This document shows, one piece after another, positions 35,001 through 47,567 of a stretch of 64,000 nt of DNA. A program made the translations under genes and the position numbers. Position 1 is the first letter of the stretch, and each line of letters opens with the position of its first letter. This DNA comes from Theocolax elegans (Eukaryota; Arthropoda; Insecta; Hymenoptera; Cerocephalidae): positions 307,501 through 371,500 of the forward strand of contig CM047426.1 of assembly GCA_026168455.1 (NCBI GenBank), in the 5' to 3' direction. The notes below the pieces were generated by a model, which had not been told where the DNA came from, did not search any database, and saw only the letters and a list, made by a program, of their open reading frames with translations.

Positions 35001-35819
35001 TTCAACGTTATAGTCTGCATATGTACATTACTATCATTGTCGACCGGGGTATAATTATCATTATATATTGTTATTATTGTTATGTCATTGTTATTGTCAT
35101 TGTTACGTCGAGGACGAACGTTCGTGGGTTTGAATCGCGTGATTTATTGGTCAGCTCGCAAACACCTCGGTACACCGAGGGCGCATCGCGAAAAGAAAAC
35201 GAAATAATAATTAGCGAATAACGACAATGCGATAACCTGGCCGGTGCACACCGCTTCTAACCGCAGTTGATTTACACGTTACAACACTTGCAACCTTTAT
35301 CTCAACCGATTTGGTTACGTCGATACCGTGACGAAAGGCGAGCGATTGACTTCGAAATGTTACGCTAGTTGTGAAGAGCAAAGAGGAAAAGTGTTTTTCC
35401 CGCGGGGTACGTGCGGATGGTACCATCTGCGCTTGATTTCCCGGTGTGTGGATGTGTACAAGAAAGTTAGCGAGGCCGGGCGTTATGTAAAACAGCGCCG
35501 CGTCGCATTTAGCGCAAAAGGAAGCATACGCGGTATATTTAATTATTCGGCCATTCGCCGGGTAACGCATTTGTGCGACTCGACGCCATTCGTATACACG
35601 GTCGAAACTTTTGCGTATTTCCGTACGCGCGTCACCATTACTTTCGTTACTTTCTTTCGCTCGTTCTCCTCTCTTTTCATCTCCCAGCCTCCCTACCTAT
35701 TACCACCCTGTGGATCCAGATATTCGGGATGTTAATGCGTAAAAGATAGTCCAGATGGAAAATACAAAATATTCATCATATAATGCACACGCGGTATGGA
35801 TCCGCAACCTTTCCAGGGG

Positions 35820-35876
35820 AATATATATATATATATATAATATACACCGAATTCCCTGATAATGCTATTTCGTAAC

Positions 35877-35912
<36 letters not shown>
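35820..35912. repeat. Two (TA)n microsatellites 40 bp apart
   Basis: TA runs at about 35820-35839 and 35880-35911, separated by unique sequence. Confidence 0.9.
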
Positions 35913-35915
<3 letters not shown>

Positions 35916-37387
35916 AATGGCGAAATTGCGGTTTGAATTGCAACTCGCGCGCGGTAAATTTATCGTAAAGTGGTTTGAGAAAAAAATGAGTAGAAAATAG
36001 GTGTCTTCTGGTTTTTGCGCGATGGAGTAAACCCGAAACAAAGGAGATGAACAAAGTCCTGGAATGGTTAAGCCGGTTAACCATTGAATAACTGGTTATC
36101 GGGTTATTTAATGTAGCTAGTAGCCTACCAAAGTTCAGGCCGCCGCGACACAATTGGGCATTCAAATGTAATTGAATAGCTGAGTAGTAGTATTCGTCAT
36201 ACCGTCATGGACCGACGATCATCCTATACGATGATGAAACGACAAGTCGTCAATGGAACTTACAAATGACATAATCGAAAATTCGGGCAAGCTTCGCGGC
36301 CGTTTCCCCCCGGGGGTAGGGTCGTGTTCGCTCGTCGATACGTTGTTAATACGGGGCCGGGATCGTATTATCGATATTTCATCAATGCGGCTAAGTAAAA
36401 ACCCTCTAGTTGCCGCGAATTATGATAATAGTTGGGATGTGCCCCTTCTCATCCTATCGTACGTTTTATTCGATCAATTTAATTTATTAGGTTTATCACG
36501 TATATCATTGTTGCAATGTAAAATATTAAATATGCTCAAAGTATTAGGGCTATATATATATATATATATCATTGTAATGAATCGACCATTGATACGGCAC
36601 CTTCGAAATGAGGAGAGAATGAGGAAGGTGAGCGGAATCGCACCGGCGTAGGGGAAAATTTAGATAAAAAGGGGCGCGCTCGATAGGGAATCTCGATATT
36701 TTGAAAATTTGGAAAAAGGGAACGCGCGGTTCGTAAACAGGGGTCGGAACGGGTACGGGAGTTGCGAGTCGCGAAAGTTCCAGCTACGTAGTACGGAGTA
36801 ATACCGTAAAATGGCGATCCTTCATTCACATTCGATTTATCACTTGGAGATGGTAGTCGTAGTCGAGGGCACCGGTACTCCGGGCGATATCTTTTATCGG
36901 GGGCGAATCGCGCGGCCCACCCGAGTATTGTAAAAATTTGAACGGGTACGAGTCGCGTCGTCACTCGGTTAAAAAGTTAGCTCGTGAAGTTAAAAGGTAG
37001 GGGAGAGCAAATGGTACGTAACATCCGCAATGCTATAAAATGTATACGAAAACTTTTGAAATATGTCTTATCGCGCCGTTTGGAGTGCGTCGTTTCGTGT
37101 ATACGTGGACGTCTCGCCGGCGGTAATTTGTATAGGATGCAGGCGCGGTTAACGCCGTTCTGCCTCCTCGGATCTATAATCTCCACTTATAATCCGGGAG
37201 TACCGCGGATGTTAATAAACCCGGGGAAACCTGTCAAAACTCCCGGTACTGCACCGCGCGGTAATCTTTACCGGCTATTATTTATGTAGCGTAGCCCCGC
37301 GCGTACCTATCTGGACGATAGATGCGGAAAGATAACGCCGCGGTGCCACAAGGGGATTCTTTGGATAAATTTGTAAAATTCAGGCGG

Positions 37388-37415
<28 letters not shown>
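37388..37415. repeat. (TC)n microsatellite
   Basis: Fourteen TC units. Confidence 0.92.
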
Positions 37416-37420
<5 letters not shown>

Positions 37421-38710
37421 ACTTTGTCCCCCATCCCCCACCAAATCCACAAATATTCGAGGACCACCGGTCACGCGCATCGTTCGAGTGGACCCCCTTT
37501 GTGACTTTCGGGAGTTCGATCACGTATACCACCTACATATATACCCTTCAACCATACGCCGCTGATTAACGTTCGGTGTTCAATTATATCTCAAATGCAA
37601 TTTGCTATTCAAGCGGCAGAATTTATCTGCTTCTCTAGGATACACGGTTACATATCAGCTATAAGTGTATACGAGATTCTAAAGAGTATTCTGGATATAC
37701 CTACCCATATGGGACGTTCCGAGTTGAGACTGAACGAATGGACATTCTGAAATGCAAAAGCAAACCCGAAAATTTGTAACCGAAGCATCGATGTTAATTA
37801 GTGCAACGATTGCGCGGGTCATTGATTGCACCGTTCGCAGCTGTTTATATCTCGAAATCTGTCATTCAACGCCCCGTTATGGTTATACATTTAACTCTAG
37901 AAAACTTGATCACTCAAATAAATTCTGTATTTTATTTTATTTAAAATATATTGTCATGCACGTAATATTTACAAACAGAATAATGGTTAAAATTCAAATA
38001 AAACTTGACAAAAATTCCAAAATTTGTACTAGAAAATAGAGAAATTTTTAATAGACAGCACGATGATTATAAGTGTAAAATCAATGATTCAGTGATCATT
38101 TTTTTTATATTCAATGTATGCGACCTCGATATTCGGCATAAAAAATATGGGCACCGTTACCTAGTAAAAATTGCTAGATGTCGAGATAAATAATTCTAAA
38201 TAACGAAAAAAAATATGAATAATCTTCGTTTTCCCATAATTTTGCGTAAAATTTCATTCCGTATCCCGGATAAACATTTTAAAAGTTTGATCCGAGGTGT
38301 CTAGCCGAAACAGTCCTCGTATCCGTATGCACGCGCATATACGTAAATCGTTGACCAAACTCGCGAGCCGTGCAGTAGGAGTGTTTTTTTACTGCGTCGC
38401 GTAAAGAGTCGCACTTTACCGTATCGGCATATGTATATATGTATATATGTATATATACGCACAGCCATACATATTTTATTCATACTTTAATATCGAAGGT
38501 AGTTTAACAGTGTTTCACAAGTATTATCAAAGTAAACAGCAATGCATTTCGCCAACGACAAAAAGGTTCATTAATCTGTAAAAATGTCGATGTAATATTT
38601 TATGCGTATACAGCTCTCACACTGCACATACACCGAGGTTCTTTCGCTCGCGCTTAATCATTCGTATCCCGGGTGCAATGATCGTACATACAAGCGTCAT
38701 TAATTTCCCA

Positions 38711-38800
38711 AATACAAATATAAATACGAGTATGAATATGAATATGAATATGAATACGAATATGAATGCGAATATGAATATAAATATAAATATAAATATG
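38711..38800. repeat. (AATATG/AATATA)n hexamer array
   Basis: About 15 degenerate 6-bp units. The Tyr/Leu/Phe-rich frames across it are repeat artefacts. Confidence 0.9.
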
Positions 38801-38850
38801 TTAAATAAATAACGGGTGGGAGGCACTGCGAATAATTGATTTTTCTCCAG

Positions 38851-38852
<2 letters not shown>

Positions 38853-38882
<30 letters not shown>
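38853..38882. repeat. (CT)n microsatellite
   Basis: Fifteen CT units. Confidence 0.92.
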
Positions 38883-38886
<4 letters not shown>

Positions 38887-39238
38887 TCTGAAGCGGGGGC
38901 ACGTGGTACAATAACGCCACCAAACACATTTTACGCGCATAAATGTTCGATCTAACGCGTTTAATGATCATCATTATTATCGAATTCGAGATAACCCTCA
39001 TCAAATGTACATTAGGCGTTTTACGCGTCGAGTTATTAAGGCCACTCGAACGTGTTTCTTAAAATCTTACCTTTTATTACTATTTGTATCAACAGCCTTA
39101 CCGCGGCTCCCTCTTTTCTCACTCCTCCGCCCCCCCCCGCCCCTCCCCGAACCCTCCTTCCCACCTCCCTTCTCCCTTTTTTATAACCTTCGATAAAGTT
39201 ATTACGACACCTTTTTTACAACGATAGTTTATGGGCTC

Positions 39239-39270
39239 CATGCGATCCACCATGCGATCCACCATGCGAT
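39239..39270. repeat. (CATGCGATCCAC)n minisatellite
   Basis: Nearly three copies of a 12-bp unit. Confidence 0.88.
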
Positions 39271-39379
39271 CTCGCATGCATAATCTTAATTTATTAGGTA
39301 TACAAACGGTGCGTGCAAATATACACTTGAATATTGTTATTAACGGTAATGATTGATTGCCTTACATACACATATACAC

Positions 39380-39385
<6 letters not shown>

Positions 39386-39410
<25 letters not shown>
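39386..39410. repeat. (TA)n microsatellite
   Basis: About 12 TA units. Confidence 0.9.
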
Positions 39411-39416
<6 letters not shown>

Positions 39417-40135
39417 CGTATAATAATACGTTACACAAATAATAATATTAATAATAATAATGATATAATAATACGATACTGATTATTGCGCGTTACTATG
39501 TAACTATAATTATAATTATTATTTTCGCTTGGGTTTTCGTTGTATTTAATATGTAAATAACGCACCAATGAAAATGCGAATCCCGTAATTCTTTTGGAAA
39601 AAAAGATGGAGATGACGAAAGTTGTTATGTAATACTTAAATATTATTTGTATATGCATGGGAGTAGCGCGCGTATTAAGAAGTTGGCTCGTTGATTATTT
39701 AAATAATTTGTCCCCTCATTCGAGTAAAATTAAAGTATTAATATTAATGTACGTTTTAAGAGGATGGGCGTGACGGGGCGCAGTTGCATAATTAACGAGA
39801 AGCATGGCGCATCCTCCTCGGAGCAAAGAGCAAAATAAGGCCGTACGTGCGACGTGAAAACCGAAAAATGGAGATTCGAATACGAGGGAGCTCGTATGGT
39901 TAATCTTCTAATGAAGGAAATCGGAGGTGCGTAGGCGCGTAGTCGCCCAGGGGCCGAGTGCGTTAGCCGGTCGCTGGAAGCGGCCGCGTTCGAGCACCTC
40001 TCGAAACTCGTAATGCACAGTACCCCACACCCCGTGCAGAGTCAACGACCACAAGGTTCCATCAATTTCCATGGGTGATCCTCCTCGATTGATCCCGTTT
40101 TGACATCCCGTAATTTCGCACTCGGGGGTTTACCT

Positions 40136-40174
40136 CGGTCCTTCGGTCTTTCGGTCCTTCGGTCCTTCGGTCCT
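40136..40174. repeat. (CGGTCCTT)5 minisatellite
   Basis: Five 8-bp units, the second and last with one change each. Confidence 0.93.
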
Positions 40175-40213
40175 CCTCCTCCACTTACCCGACGAGCGTG
40201 CATATTCTCCGCG

Positions 40214-40241
40214 CCGACCTCCGACCTCCGACCTCCGACCT
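40214..40241. repeat. (CCGACCT)4 minisatellite
   Basis: Four exact 7-bp units, then a short CTCTATA repeat. Confidence 0.93.
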
Positions 40242-41242
40242 CTATACCTCTATACGCACTCGTACTCGTTTCTTCTGCCCCGAGTCGAGTTCAGCTACAT
40301 TTCGACATACCTCGATGCTCCTGCGCTACGTGTAGGTACCCTGAAGCCCTGTACCCTGTACATCCGGTCATAAGTTCGACCTATTATTGTAACGCACACG
40401 TAACATCCCGGAGGGTGAAACTCGCATTGCCTTGCATTACCGCAACCTGGTGCACTGCAGGTTAAACTCCAGCCAATTACGGTGAAATAATTAACGCTAC
40501 ATCGACTCGTTGTAGCCTCCTCGCGGCCACGGCTTCAAAACCTTTCTCCCGCTTTCTTTTTACCTCTCCTTACTTTTTATCTTTTGTCCAACAATTTCCG
40601 GGAATACATTTTAAAGTAATGGCACTCGAATCATTCTTCTAATCGAGCCTGATCTTCCCTCGTTTCCTCTATAGCGGGGACATTCTGAACGAACACAAAT
40701 TAATTGGGCGCTCAAGACACCGAGTGCACGCGTGCCACTAAACGGTGAGATTTTACGTACCTTGGACGCGCGTACAAGGTGCACGACCTCGTCGCCTTTT
40801 GTACGACACCTGCAACTTCGGCGTATCGGTAGATTACGCCGCGTCGGACTTTTGACGCGGTGACGACCAAGCTCGATCGTTCTCCGTAGTAATGACGAGA
40901 TTGGCGAGCGGCACATCGCACGTGTACCGCCACCGCTATATTTATTTACCGGTTCGACGATACTTACGTACACATACCTATACTTATGTACATGTACGTA
41001 TACTATGTATACATATGTATCTCGATTTCGGCAACCGTTCCGTGTTCCCTTTAACTATATAGAAAGCACAGTTATTTCAAATTACTTTTATTTCCATTGG
41101 CTACACAATTTTTTTTTATATTTGATATATTCGCTCATTACCGATAATTTTATGCACATACGCGCATATACTCTTTTTATTTTCGTTCGGTCAACGTATG
41201 TTTATCCTTTAACGGTACGTCGACCTTAAATTTCGACTCTCT

Positions 41243-41245
<3 letters not shown>

Positions 41246-41280
<35 letters not shown>
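41246..41280. repeat. (CT)n microsatellite
   Basis: About 17 CT units. Confidence 0.92.
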
Positions 41281-41286
<6 letters not shown>

Positions 41287-43033
41287 TCTCTGGTCGTCAT
41301 ACACCGTCCAATAAGCGCACACATTTTAATAGATTCTTTTTAAATTTTTATACTGCCGGGTTACCGTGACGTATTAGAAAATAATGGCGCATTCTTGAAA
41401 AGATAATTGAAATTAGAGAGGTAGCTATGTAATAAACTTGGTCGGCGGTTGGGTACTAAAAAGTTTGGTATTAAAATGCAAAATAAAAAATAAATATAAT
41501 ATAAGAGGTGTGTGTAGAAGTGTGGAGGGAAGGTATATAGGTATAGTTGATCCAAGAGGAAACTTTGGTAGTTAGATCAGCGCACCGTTCCACAGATGAG
41601 ATACTTAAGAACATATACGTAACAAAGTTATTTTGTTAAATGTCCTATAAGTAAATTTAGTGTTTTAATACCCGGCACGAACCCCGGCAGAGAATTGCGT
41701 AAACAAATTAAATAAATATTGTATATTATCATCTTTATAATGCGTTACGTAATACGCGAATTACTGGATATATCTGCATCAAACGATCCCAGAGGTAGGG
41801 ATAAAAAATCGCAAGGTACATACTGTACGCAGCCTATGTCCTCGTAAAAAGGCAAAGTCAGCTCAATGTCAATTATTAAATGGATAATGGACGTTAAATG
41901 GAAGTTAAAACTCGTCGAGGATGAAAATTTCGGATCACGATGAACCGAGTGTATAAAAATTACATTACCTGGTCGACCTGCACCTATGGATAATTGTAAG
42001 GTACATCTGAAATTATCGTTAATCTCGGAAACATGGTATACGTATACGCTTTGTCAATAAAAATTTGTGATTCCCGAAATTCCCGTTTTACAACTCTTAC
42101 TCGATTGATACAACAATTTTGCTTTCCGCATTTTCCCCGTTTTCCGCGTTTACCACGTAGACGTAAACATTTATGATCATCAGGTCGATCATACTTGTTT
42201 ACCTTGTGTTCGATTGTGTTTATTACCACGAGTGAGCACACGTGAAAAAGGTGAAAAGTAAATACCAAACGTTTTAAATATTGTTAATCGCTTGGACGTA
42301 AATATTTACCATATCCTTATATTCCGAAGTTCGAAATGTGCGGAGGAAAACGTTATACCGGCTTTTGTACAGGTAGATAATCGGAATATGTAATAGATCG
42401 GATGTGTTTCAATTTTCTCTACAACTACTTGTTGTATTTTGTATCTTCATTACTAAACGGCACACTAGAATGTTGTACTGTAAGATTTTGCGATAACCAG
42501 TTCGGCGCTAGGTTCGTCAACATCGAGTGCACTAATCACAGTTGTTGTAATCGCTCGATGATAATCGAAAGTAGCGTTACGCAAGAAAGATATACCTATA
42601 TGTTCGAATCGGAGATAGACCAATGACCATCTAGTATTTATGATAATTACGATAATAATGACGATGATATAAATATAGTAATAACAATAGGATTACAAAT
42701 CAACTAATAGACTGCATTTTAAACGTATATTTGAAACAGGCTTTTTCTATACATTTAGATTTTTATTGTCGCACCGCTATGACCAAGGTTAGATGATATC
42801 ATTTACAATTGGTTTAATGAGAGTGACGCAACTCGAGGTTACACTATTATCGTCCCATCAACGCGAGAAAAGAGTTAAGTGCGCTCTACAAATGAGAGAC
42901 CGGAAAGGCAATCCTCAAAATCATCCGACACGGCAATAAAAATTTCAACGAAATAGACGTAAATACGATTGAGGCTTTTCGGTTCGATTAACCCGAAATA
43001 CAGCTCGGTCCTTCCGGTATAACGGCCGGACTT

Positions 43034-43039
43034 TTTATT
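43034..43039 (-). terminator. Candidate polyadenylation signal of the nested kinase
   Basis: AATAAA on the minus strand (TTTATT on +), 414 bases after the kinase stop codon. It is the nearest canonical signal I noticed downstream. No cleavage evidence can be seen from sequence alone. Confidence 0.35.
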
Positions 43040-43452
43040 GCCAAAGTACCCTCGTAAATTCGGTAATACTGATAATACGTAGCATCAATACTAATTTCAT
43101 TACGTCCGCCGTAACACGCACACGCACACACACACACGCGCGCGTACACTTATAACATACAGACGAATCAGTCCTACTCTCGTGGTAGTCGCGGACGTGC
43201 GCACCACGCTCCCATAACGAGCCTTTGCTCCAAAGAACGTAACACGTTACACTTATCTCGTCCGTCCAGCCGGATTCGTCAAATATACATATAAACAATT
43301 TCGAAAGAACAATTCAAGAGTATCGCGAGTGTCGTAAACCTGCTCGGTGCGCAATGTCACTCTCTCGACTAATAACACCGTATGAAAATACATAAAAATT
43401 ATATTAGTCCACGGTAGCGTAAGGTGCCTTACACGTGTAACCAGTAGAATGA

Positions 43453-44736
43453 TCAAAACCTCGTGGGATGATCCCGGGAGGTGGACCCCCGCGAGTCGCC
43501 CAGGTCGAGGGTGCACTTCGTCTCCCAGGGGACGTCCAGCTTCTCGCAGAGCTCGACGATCTCCCGCGCGAGCTCCGACAGCCGGGCGTTGTACCTCGCG
43601 TCCTTGTCGCACAGGTTGAGGATGACCTCGTTGTCTTGGCGCATCATTAGCTTGTTGTAGAGATCCTCGAGATCCTCGTCAAAGTCAGCCATCTGCTCCC
43701 GGTCCATGCAGATGATCGGGTAGTACATGACGGCGGCGAGCATCGCGCTCATCCTCACGCTCTCGAGCTCCTCGAGGAGGTCGTCGAGGCTCGGTGGCTC
43801 GACCGCCGGCTCGGGGTTCGCCTTCAGCGTCTCGAGGACCTCCCGGTGGTACGCCTCGATCGCCCGCCTCTCCACCGCCTCCCTCGTCTCCCGCGTCGTG
43901 CTCAGGTAGAGCAGCTGAGCCACGTCGAACATGCGGGGCGCGTACCTCACCAGCTGGAAGTCGATCAGGATGCACCGGGGCGGCTCGCTCGAGTCGAAGA
44001 GGTAGTTGTTGGGCCAGCTGTCCCCGTGGCAGAGGACCCGGGACAACTTCTCCCCGCCGGGGCCGGGTACGGCGAGCCGCTCGAATCCTCGCCACAGCCC
44101 GTTGTGAACTCGGCGCTCGTCCAGTCCGAGCCTCCGGGCGAGCGTCTCCACCAGCCCGATAAACAGCTCGAACCGAATCTCCTTGGTGAGGCGCTCGCTG
44201 AAGAGCCTCTCGACGCACGCCCGGGGGAAGGCCTCGCCGAGCGGCTGGCCCAGCTTCGCCTCGGCGAGGAGCGAGGTCGCGTGCAGCCTCGCCTGGGCGC
44301 GGAACGCCGCCTCTAGATGCTCCACATCGAAGATCTTGGAGTCGAGCATCGCGTAGCCCCGCGCTCGCAAGTCCTCGAGCACGAGGATCCGGTGGTCGGC
44401 CAGCATGGACTTCGGGAAGAACTCCTCGGATACCTGGAACTCCCGGAGGAGGGGGCTCAGGGAGTTGAAGAACTCGGCCTCCTGGTCGAAGATGCCCTCG
44501 TCCTCGATCATCTTGCGGTGCTCCTCGGAGACCGGTGGGAGCGTCTTGACAAAGAACCGGTGGACCTCCGGCTGGAGGGCGCCGGGCCGGCTGATGGTAA
44601 GCTCGAGGTTGCGATGGTTCCCCAGGAACCCGACGCGCTCCTTCGAGTGGGAGACGAGCCGGTAGTCCAGAAGCGCCACGACCTCGCCGTCGAACGCTCG
44701 GTCGATCACCGCCTCGAGATCCTCGATCGTCAGCAT
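43453..44736 (-). CDS. Ecdysteroid-kinase-like (EcKinase/CHK, formerly DUF1679/DUF227) protein, intronless and nested
   Basis: The product has 427 residues, the usual length of insect EcKinase proteins, which belong to the protein-kinase-like fold and are thought to phosphorylate small hydroxylated molecules such as ecdysteroids or plant toxins. Visible motifs in order: FFVKTLP with the ATP-binding lysine (K64), the Glu-rich helix QEAEFF (about 85-90), the hinge LVLEDL (118-123), RLHATSLL (150-157), the catalytic loop VLCHGDSWPNNYLF (H237, D239, N244) and the metal-binding IDFQLVRYAPRMFDVAQLL (D259). All key residues are intact. ATG 44736 has A at -3 and lies 67 bases after a predicted start site. 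The coding DNA is much more GC-rich than its surroundings, so long frames on the other strand are shadows. It lies inside intron 3 of the DPP-like gene on the opposite strand and has no introns, which suggests retroposition or intron loss. The substrate cannot be told from sequence. Confidence 0.95.
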   Translation of the reverse strand: MLTIEDLEAVIDRAFDGEVVALLDYRLVSHSKERVGFLGNHRNLELTISRPGALQPEVHRFFVKTLPPVSEEHRKMIEDEGIFDQEAEFFNSLSPLLREFQVSEEFFPKSMLADHRILVLEDLRARGYAMLDSKIFDVEHLEAAFRAQARLHATSLLAEAKLGQPLGEAFPRACVERLFSERLTKEIRFELFIGLVETLARRLGLDERRVHNGLWRGFERLAVPGPGGEKLSRVLCHGDSWPNNYLFDSSEPPRCILIDFQLVRYAPRMFDVAQLLYLSTTRETREAVERRAIEAYHREVLETLKANPEPAVEPPSLDDLLEELESVRMSAMLAAVMYYPIICMDREQMADFDEDLEDLYNKLMMRQDNEVILNLCDKDARYNARLSELAREIVELCEKLDVPWETKCTLDLGDSRGSTSRDHPTRF

Positions 44737-44803
44737 GTTCCGTCTGTTGGGTGCGCGGTAAGCAACGTGTCCGTCCGACCGAGATTGTCGCCGGAGAGCT
44801 ACT
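44737..44803 (-). other. Predicted 5' UTR of the nested kinase
   Basis: Sixty-seven bases between the predicted initiator adenine (44803) and ATG 44736. No upstream ATG is present on the minus strand in this span. Confidence 0.5.
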
Positions 44804-44805
44804 GA
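44772..44805 (-). promoter_or_regulatory. Inr-DPE core promoter of the nested kinase
   Basis: On the minus strand TCAGT at 44805-44801 is the arthropod initiator, with A(+1) at 44803. Counting from that A, GGACG occupies +28 to +32 (44776-44772). This fits the DPE consensus RGWYV exactly at the required spacing, and a G is at +24. I saw no TATA box at -30. The combination is the typical TATA-less insect core promoter. Confidence 0.7.
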
Positions 44806-45204
44806 TCTTGATTCTTGGCGAGTGTCGGGCGTCGGGTGCGAGGCCTACTCCAAAACGGTGACTCGTCGAAACGATAAAATTCCCGCGTGAGCTGCGCGCG
44901 GGCGGCGGTGCGAACGAAGTGCGGTGGCGGCGGCGTGGGGGGAGGGGGAAGGGGGGAGGCCGGCCGACTTCCGCGCGATGTACACACACAGGCGCGGAAG
45001 GTCACTCGATATTTACGCAGAGATTAATCATCCTCGTGAGCGCTGGTCATGCTCGTACGTTTTCTTTCGAAACTCGTCGAGATTTATCTGTGATGCGATT
45101 TTTTGCCTAGACGCCGCGAGCTACTCGGTTTTATTATTTTTCTTGTGTTTTGTCTCTCGCGTAACCGTGCTCGAGCATCGTCTCGTCGACACGTGTATAT
45201 TTAT

Positions 45205-45206
<2 letters not shown>

Positions 45207-45252
<46 letters not shown>
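45207..45252. repeat. (CT)23 microsatellite upstream of the kinase promoter
   Basis: Twenty-three CT units. Read in the kinase direction it is (AG)23, about 400-450 bp upstream of the predicted start site. Confidence 0.93.
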
Positions 45253-45256
<4 letters not shown>

Positions 45257-46119
45257 TCATTGCTATCTCTGTATAATTACACGCGATGAATACATTTTTT
45301 TCTTATACCATCTTTGCTTTATTTATATACCGTAGCTTCTATACTACAGTTAACAGGTCACGAACACGATCCGAATAAGAAAAAAGTAAATTATAAAAAA
45401 AAAAGCTGGTAATTAAAAAAGTAGTTAATTAATATTAAAACAAATGATACAGTCTTAGAGTTGAACGTAATTCAGCTGCTAAATTGAAGGTTTATCTGCA
45501 CTTGTGCGGAGCTGAGTCGAGTATGTGGAATGAAATATTCGGTTAGGCTATCCCTCCAACTGAACTACTGAATCAAACTTAATGGCCTCGCGGGTAGAAA
45601 TTCTTTTCAAATGGCTACGGTCTGAGTGGAATAGAATTTTGTAGAGAAGAAGTTTACGTTCATCATTGATTTTAATGTACGCGCGCATTGGTGTATTACT
45701 TTACGCGTAATTATAATATCATTTAGTTCAACATCCCGAAGCTAATTATTAATGTATGTAGCTGCTTACTGACAGTTGACACAGATGCATTTAATATATA
45801 ATTTTTCCATTCAAAGAATCCACGAAGTAATATTTTAATTACTTAAAACTAAAATAATAGATAAAAATGTAACAGTTGTATAATATAAATATTTATGAAA
45901 ATAGTAGTGTTCCCACTGTGAATATCAGGTTAGCAGATGGGGCTACCAATCCAATGAAAATTCTCAACTTCACCTTAGGCAATTCGGTTATTCGAATAAC
46001 CGCAGTACTAAATACGAAACGGGAAAGTTAATGAATGTATAGAACGTAGGAAGGCATAACCTCAGAACTCGAGAATCGAGATTGCCGTAACGAAAGGTTT
46101 CGGGTCATGAATGTATAAG

Positions 46120-46121
<2 letters not shown>

Positions 46122-46157
<36 letters not shown>
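46122..46157. repeat. (GA)n microsatellite
   Basis: About 18 AG units. Confidence 0.93.
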
Positions 46158-46160
<3 letters not shown>

Positions 46161-46907
46161 GACGAGGTATAGAGATCGAGTGAGTGTATGGAAATTCTGA
46201 ACGATCGGTCTAGTCGACCAGCTTATTTACCATCCGGTGCGTATTTTACGAAAGAAAATAAATGTCGAGTCGAGCTGTGTACGGGAATCGATGAGTGTTA
46301 CTATATCAATTAAAAGATGCGTATACGGCCGCCGCACTCGATCGCAGCACACGGCGGCAGCGGGGCTATTTAATTTTGTAGATCGGCTCGAAATTACCGA
46401 GAAACGTTGGCATTCGTACAAAAATAAATGGCACGTTGCGATCGAGTGGACAAAGTGTTATTTATCGCGAAACGCTTACTCTATGATTCGCTTTGTTCCG
46501 CAGCTTCTTTTTCAAGTCGATCGAACGAGAGAACGAGAGAACGAGAGAAAGAGAGGACGAGAAAACGCATTACGATTTTAACCTAGTTGGAAATACAACG
46601 TTTAGAAAATTCGGCACGTACCCATGTTCTTTCGTTACGTCATCCACTCTCGCGCACAGATGCGGGCTCCCGCGCTTCTAATAATAAAACCCGTGTATAC
46701 GCACACTCTCTATACCTCACGCCCTGATCAGCGGCACTAGTCGAAATTCGTCTGGAAAAACTCTATACGTTTTATACTGTACCATTGAGACGAATTTTAC
46801 GCTTTATCGTACAGGGAAAATGAACAATTGTTTCGTTGAGGTTAATTGTATAATAGTAGTTCGTTGCATTTGATTGATTATGTCAACACCGCAAGTGCAC
46901 TGTGCAC

Positions 46908-46910
<3 letters not shown>

Positions 46911-46945
<35 letters not shown>
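46911..46945. repeat. (TA)n microsatellite
   Basis: About 17 TA units. Confidence 0.93.
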
Positions 46946-46949
<4 letters not shown>

Positions 46950-47529
46950 TACATTTGTTCGAGATGTCGTCGAGGTCGTCGGTCCCGAAAATAGTCAAAA
47001 AGTGAGAAAGTAAGTCTGAGCCGAAGGAGAGGCGTGTGAGGCGTATGAGGCTAAGGGATAATACGTGTCAAAACAAAGTGGGAAAATCCGAGAACTCGGG
47101 GAAAGTGACGGTCTTATTTATATCGAAGCGTTACAATCGGATCTATCATCGACGCTCAAGTATAATGGAATTCTTAAGCTCGTTTTCGTGTTAGCTCGAT
47201 AAAAGAGAAAATAACAAAGAGAAAAGTAGAAACGGAGAGACCGGAGAGCTATATCGCATAGTATATCAAACGCGATTAATCGCAGAGTCGCCGATCTATA
47301 CGCCCGAGATTAAATTAAGAATACTCGACTAGCGTGATAGGACCGTAATCGTTATTACGAAAGACACGTATATATATATATATATATAGGTATACACACG
47401 TACAGCTTAATCTCCACTCGCGATATCGGAATTCTTTGTAGTATTACCCGAGAACGCTTGTTAAGATAAATCGCTAAAGATAGCTCTCGCATTTATAATC
47501 AGAGTAGCGCGCGGAGGCTACAGAAAAAA

Positions 47530-47531
<2 letters not shown>

Positions 47532-47564
<33 letters not shown>
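47532..47564. repeat. (GA)n microsatellite
   Basis: About 16 AG units. Confidence 0.93.

Positions 47565-47567
<3 letters not shown>

Larger units (their letters stand above)
32018..43033. other. Intron 3, stretch upstream (in window order) of the nested kinase
   Basis: Non-coding as far as I can tell. It has an AT-rich dip at about 32530-33600, a (TA)n block at 35820-35912, GA/CT tracts and minisatellites listed separately. Its open frames are low-complexity or unrecognisable. Confidence 0.65.

Noticed and set aside
38617..39004. Tyr/Leu/Phe-rich minus-strand frames
   Set aside because: They are translations of the AATATG hexamer array and a CT repeat.
43685..44989. 434-codon open frame on the minus strand and 120-160-codon frames on the + strand overlapping the kinase
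   Set aside because: They overlap the EcKinase gene in other frames. Its GC-rich third positions remove stop codons, and the products are low-complexity Arg/Pro/Gly-rich with no domain.
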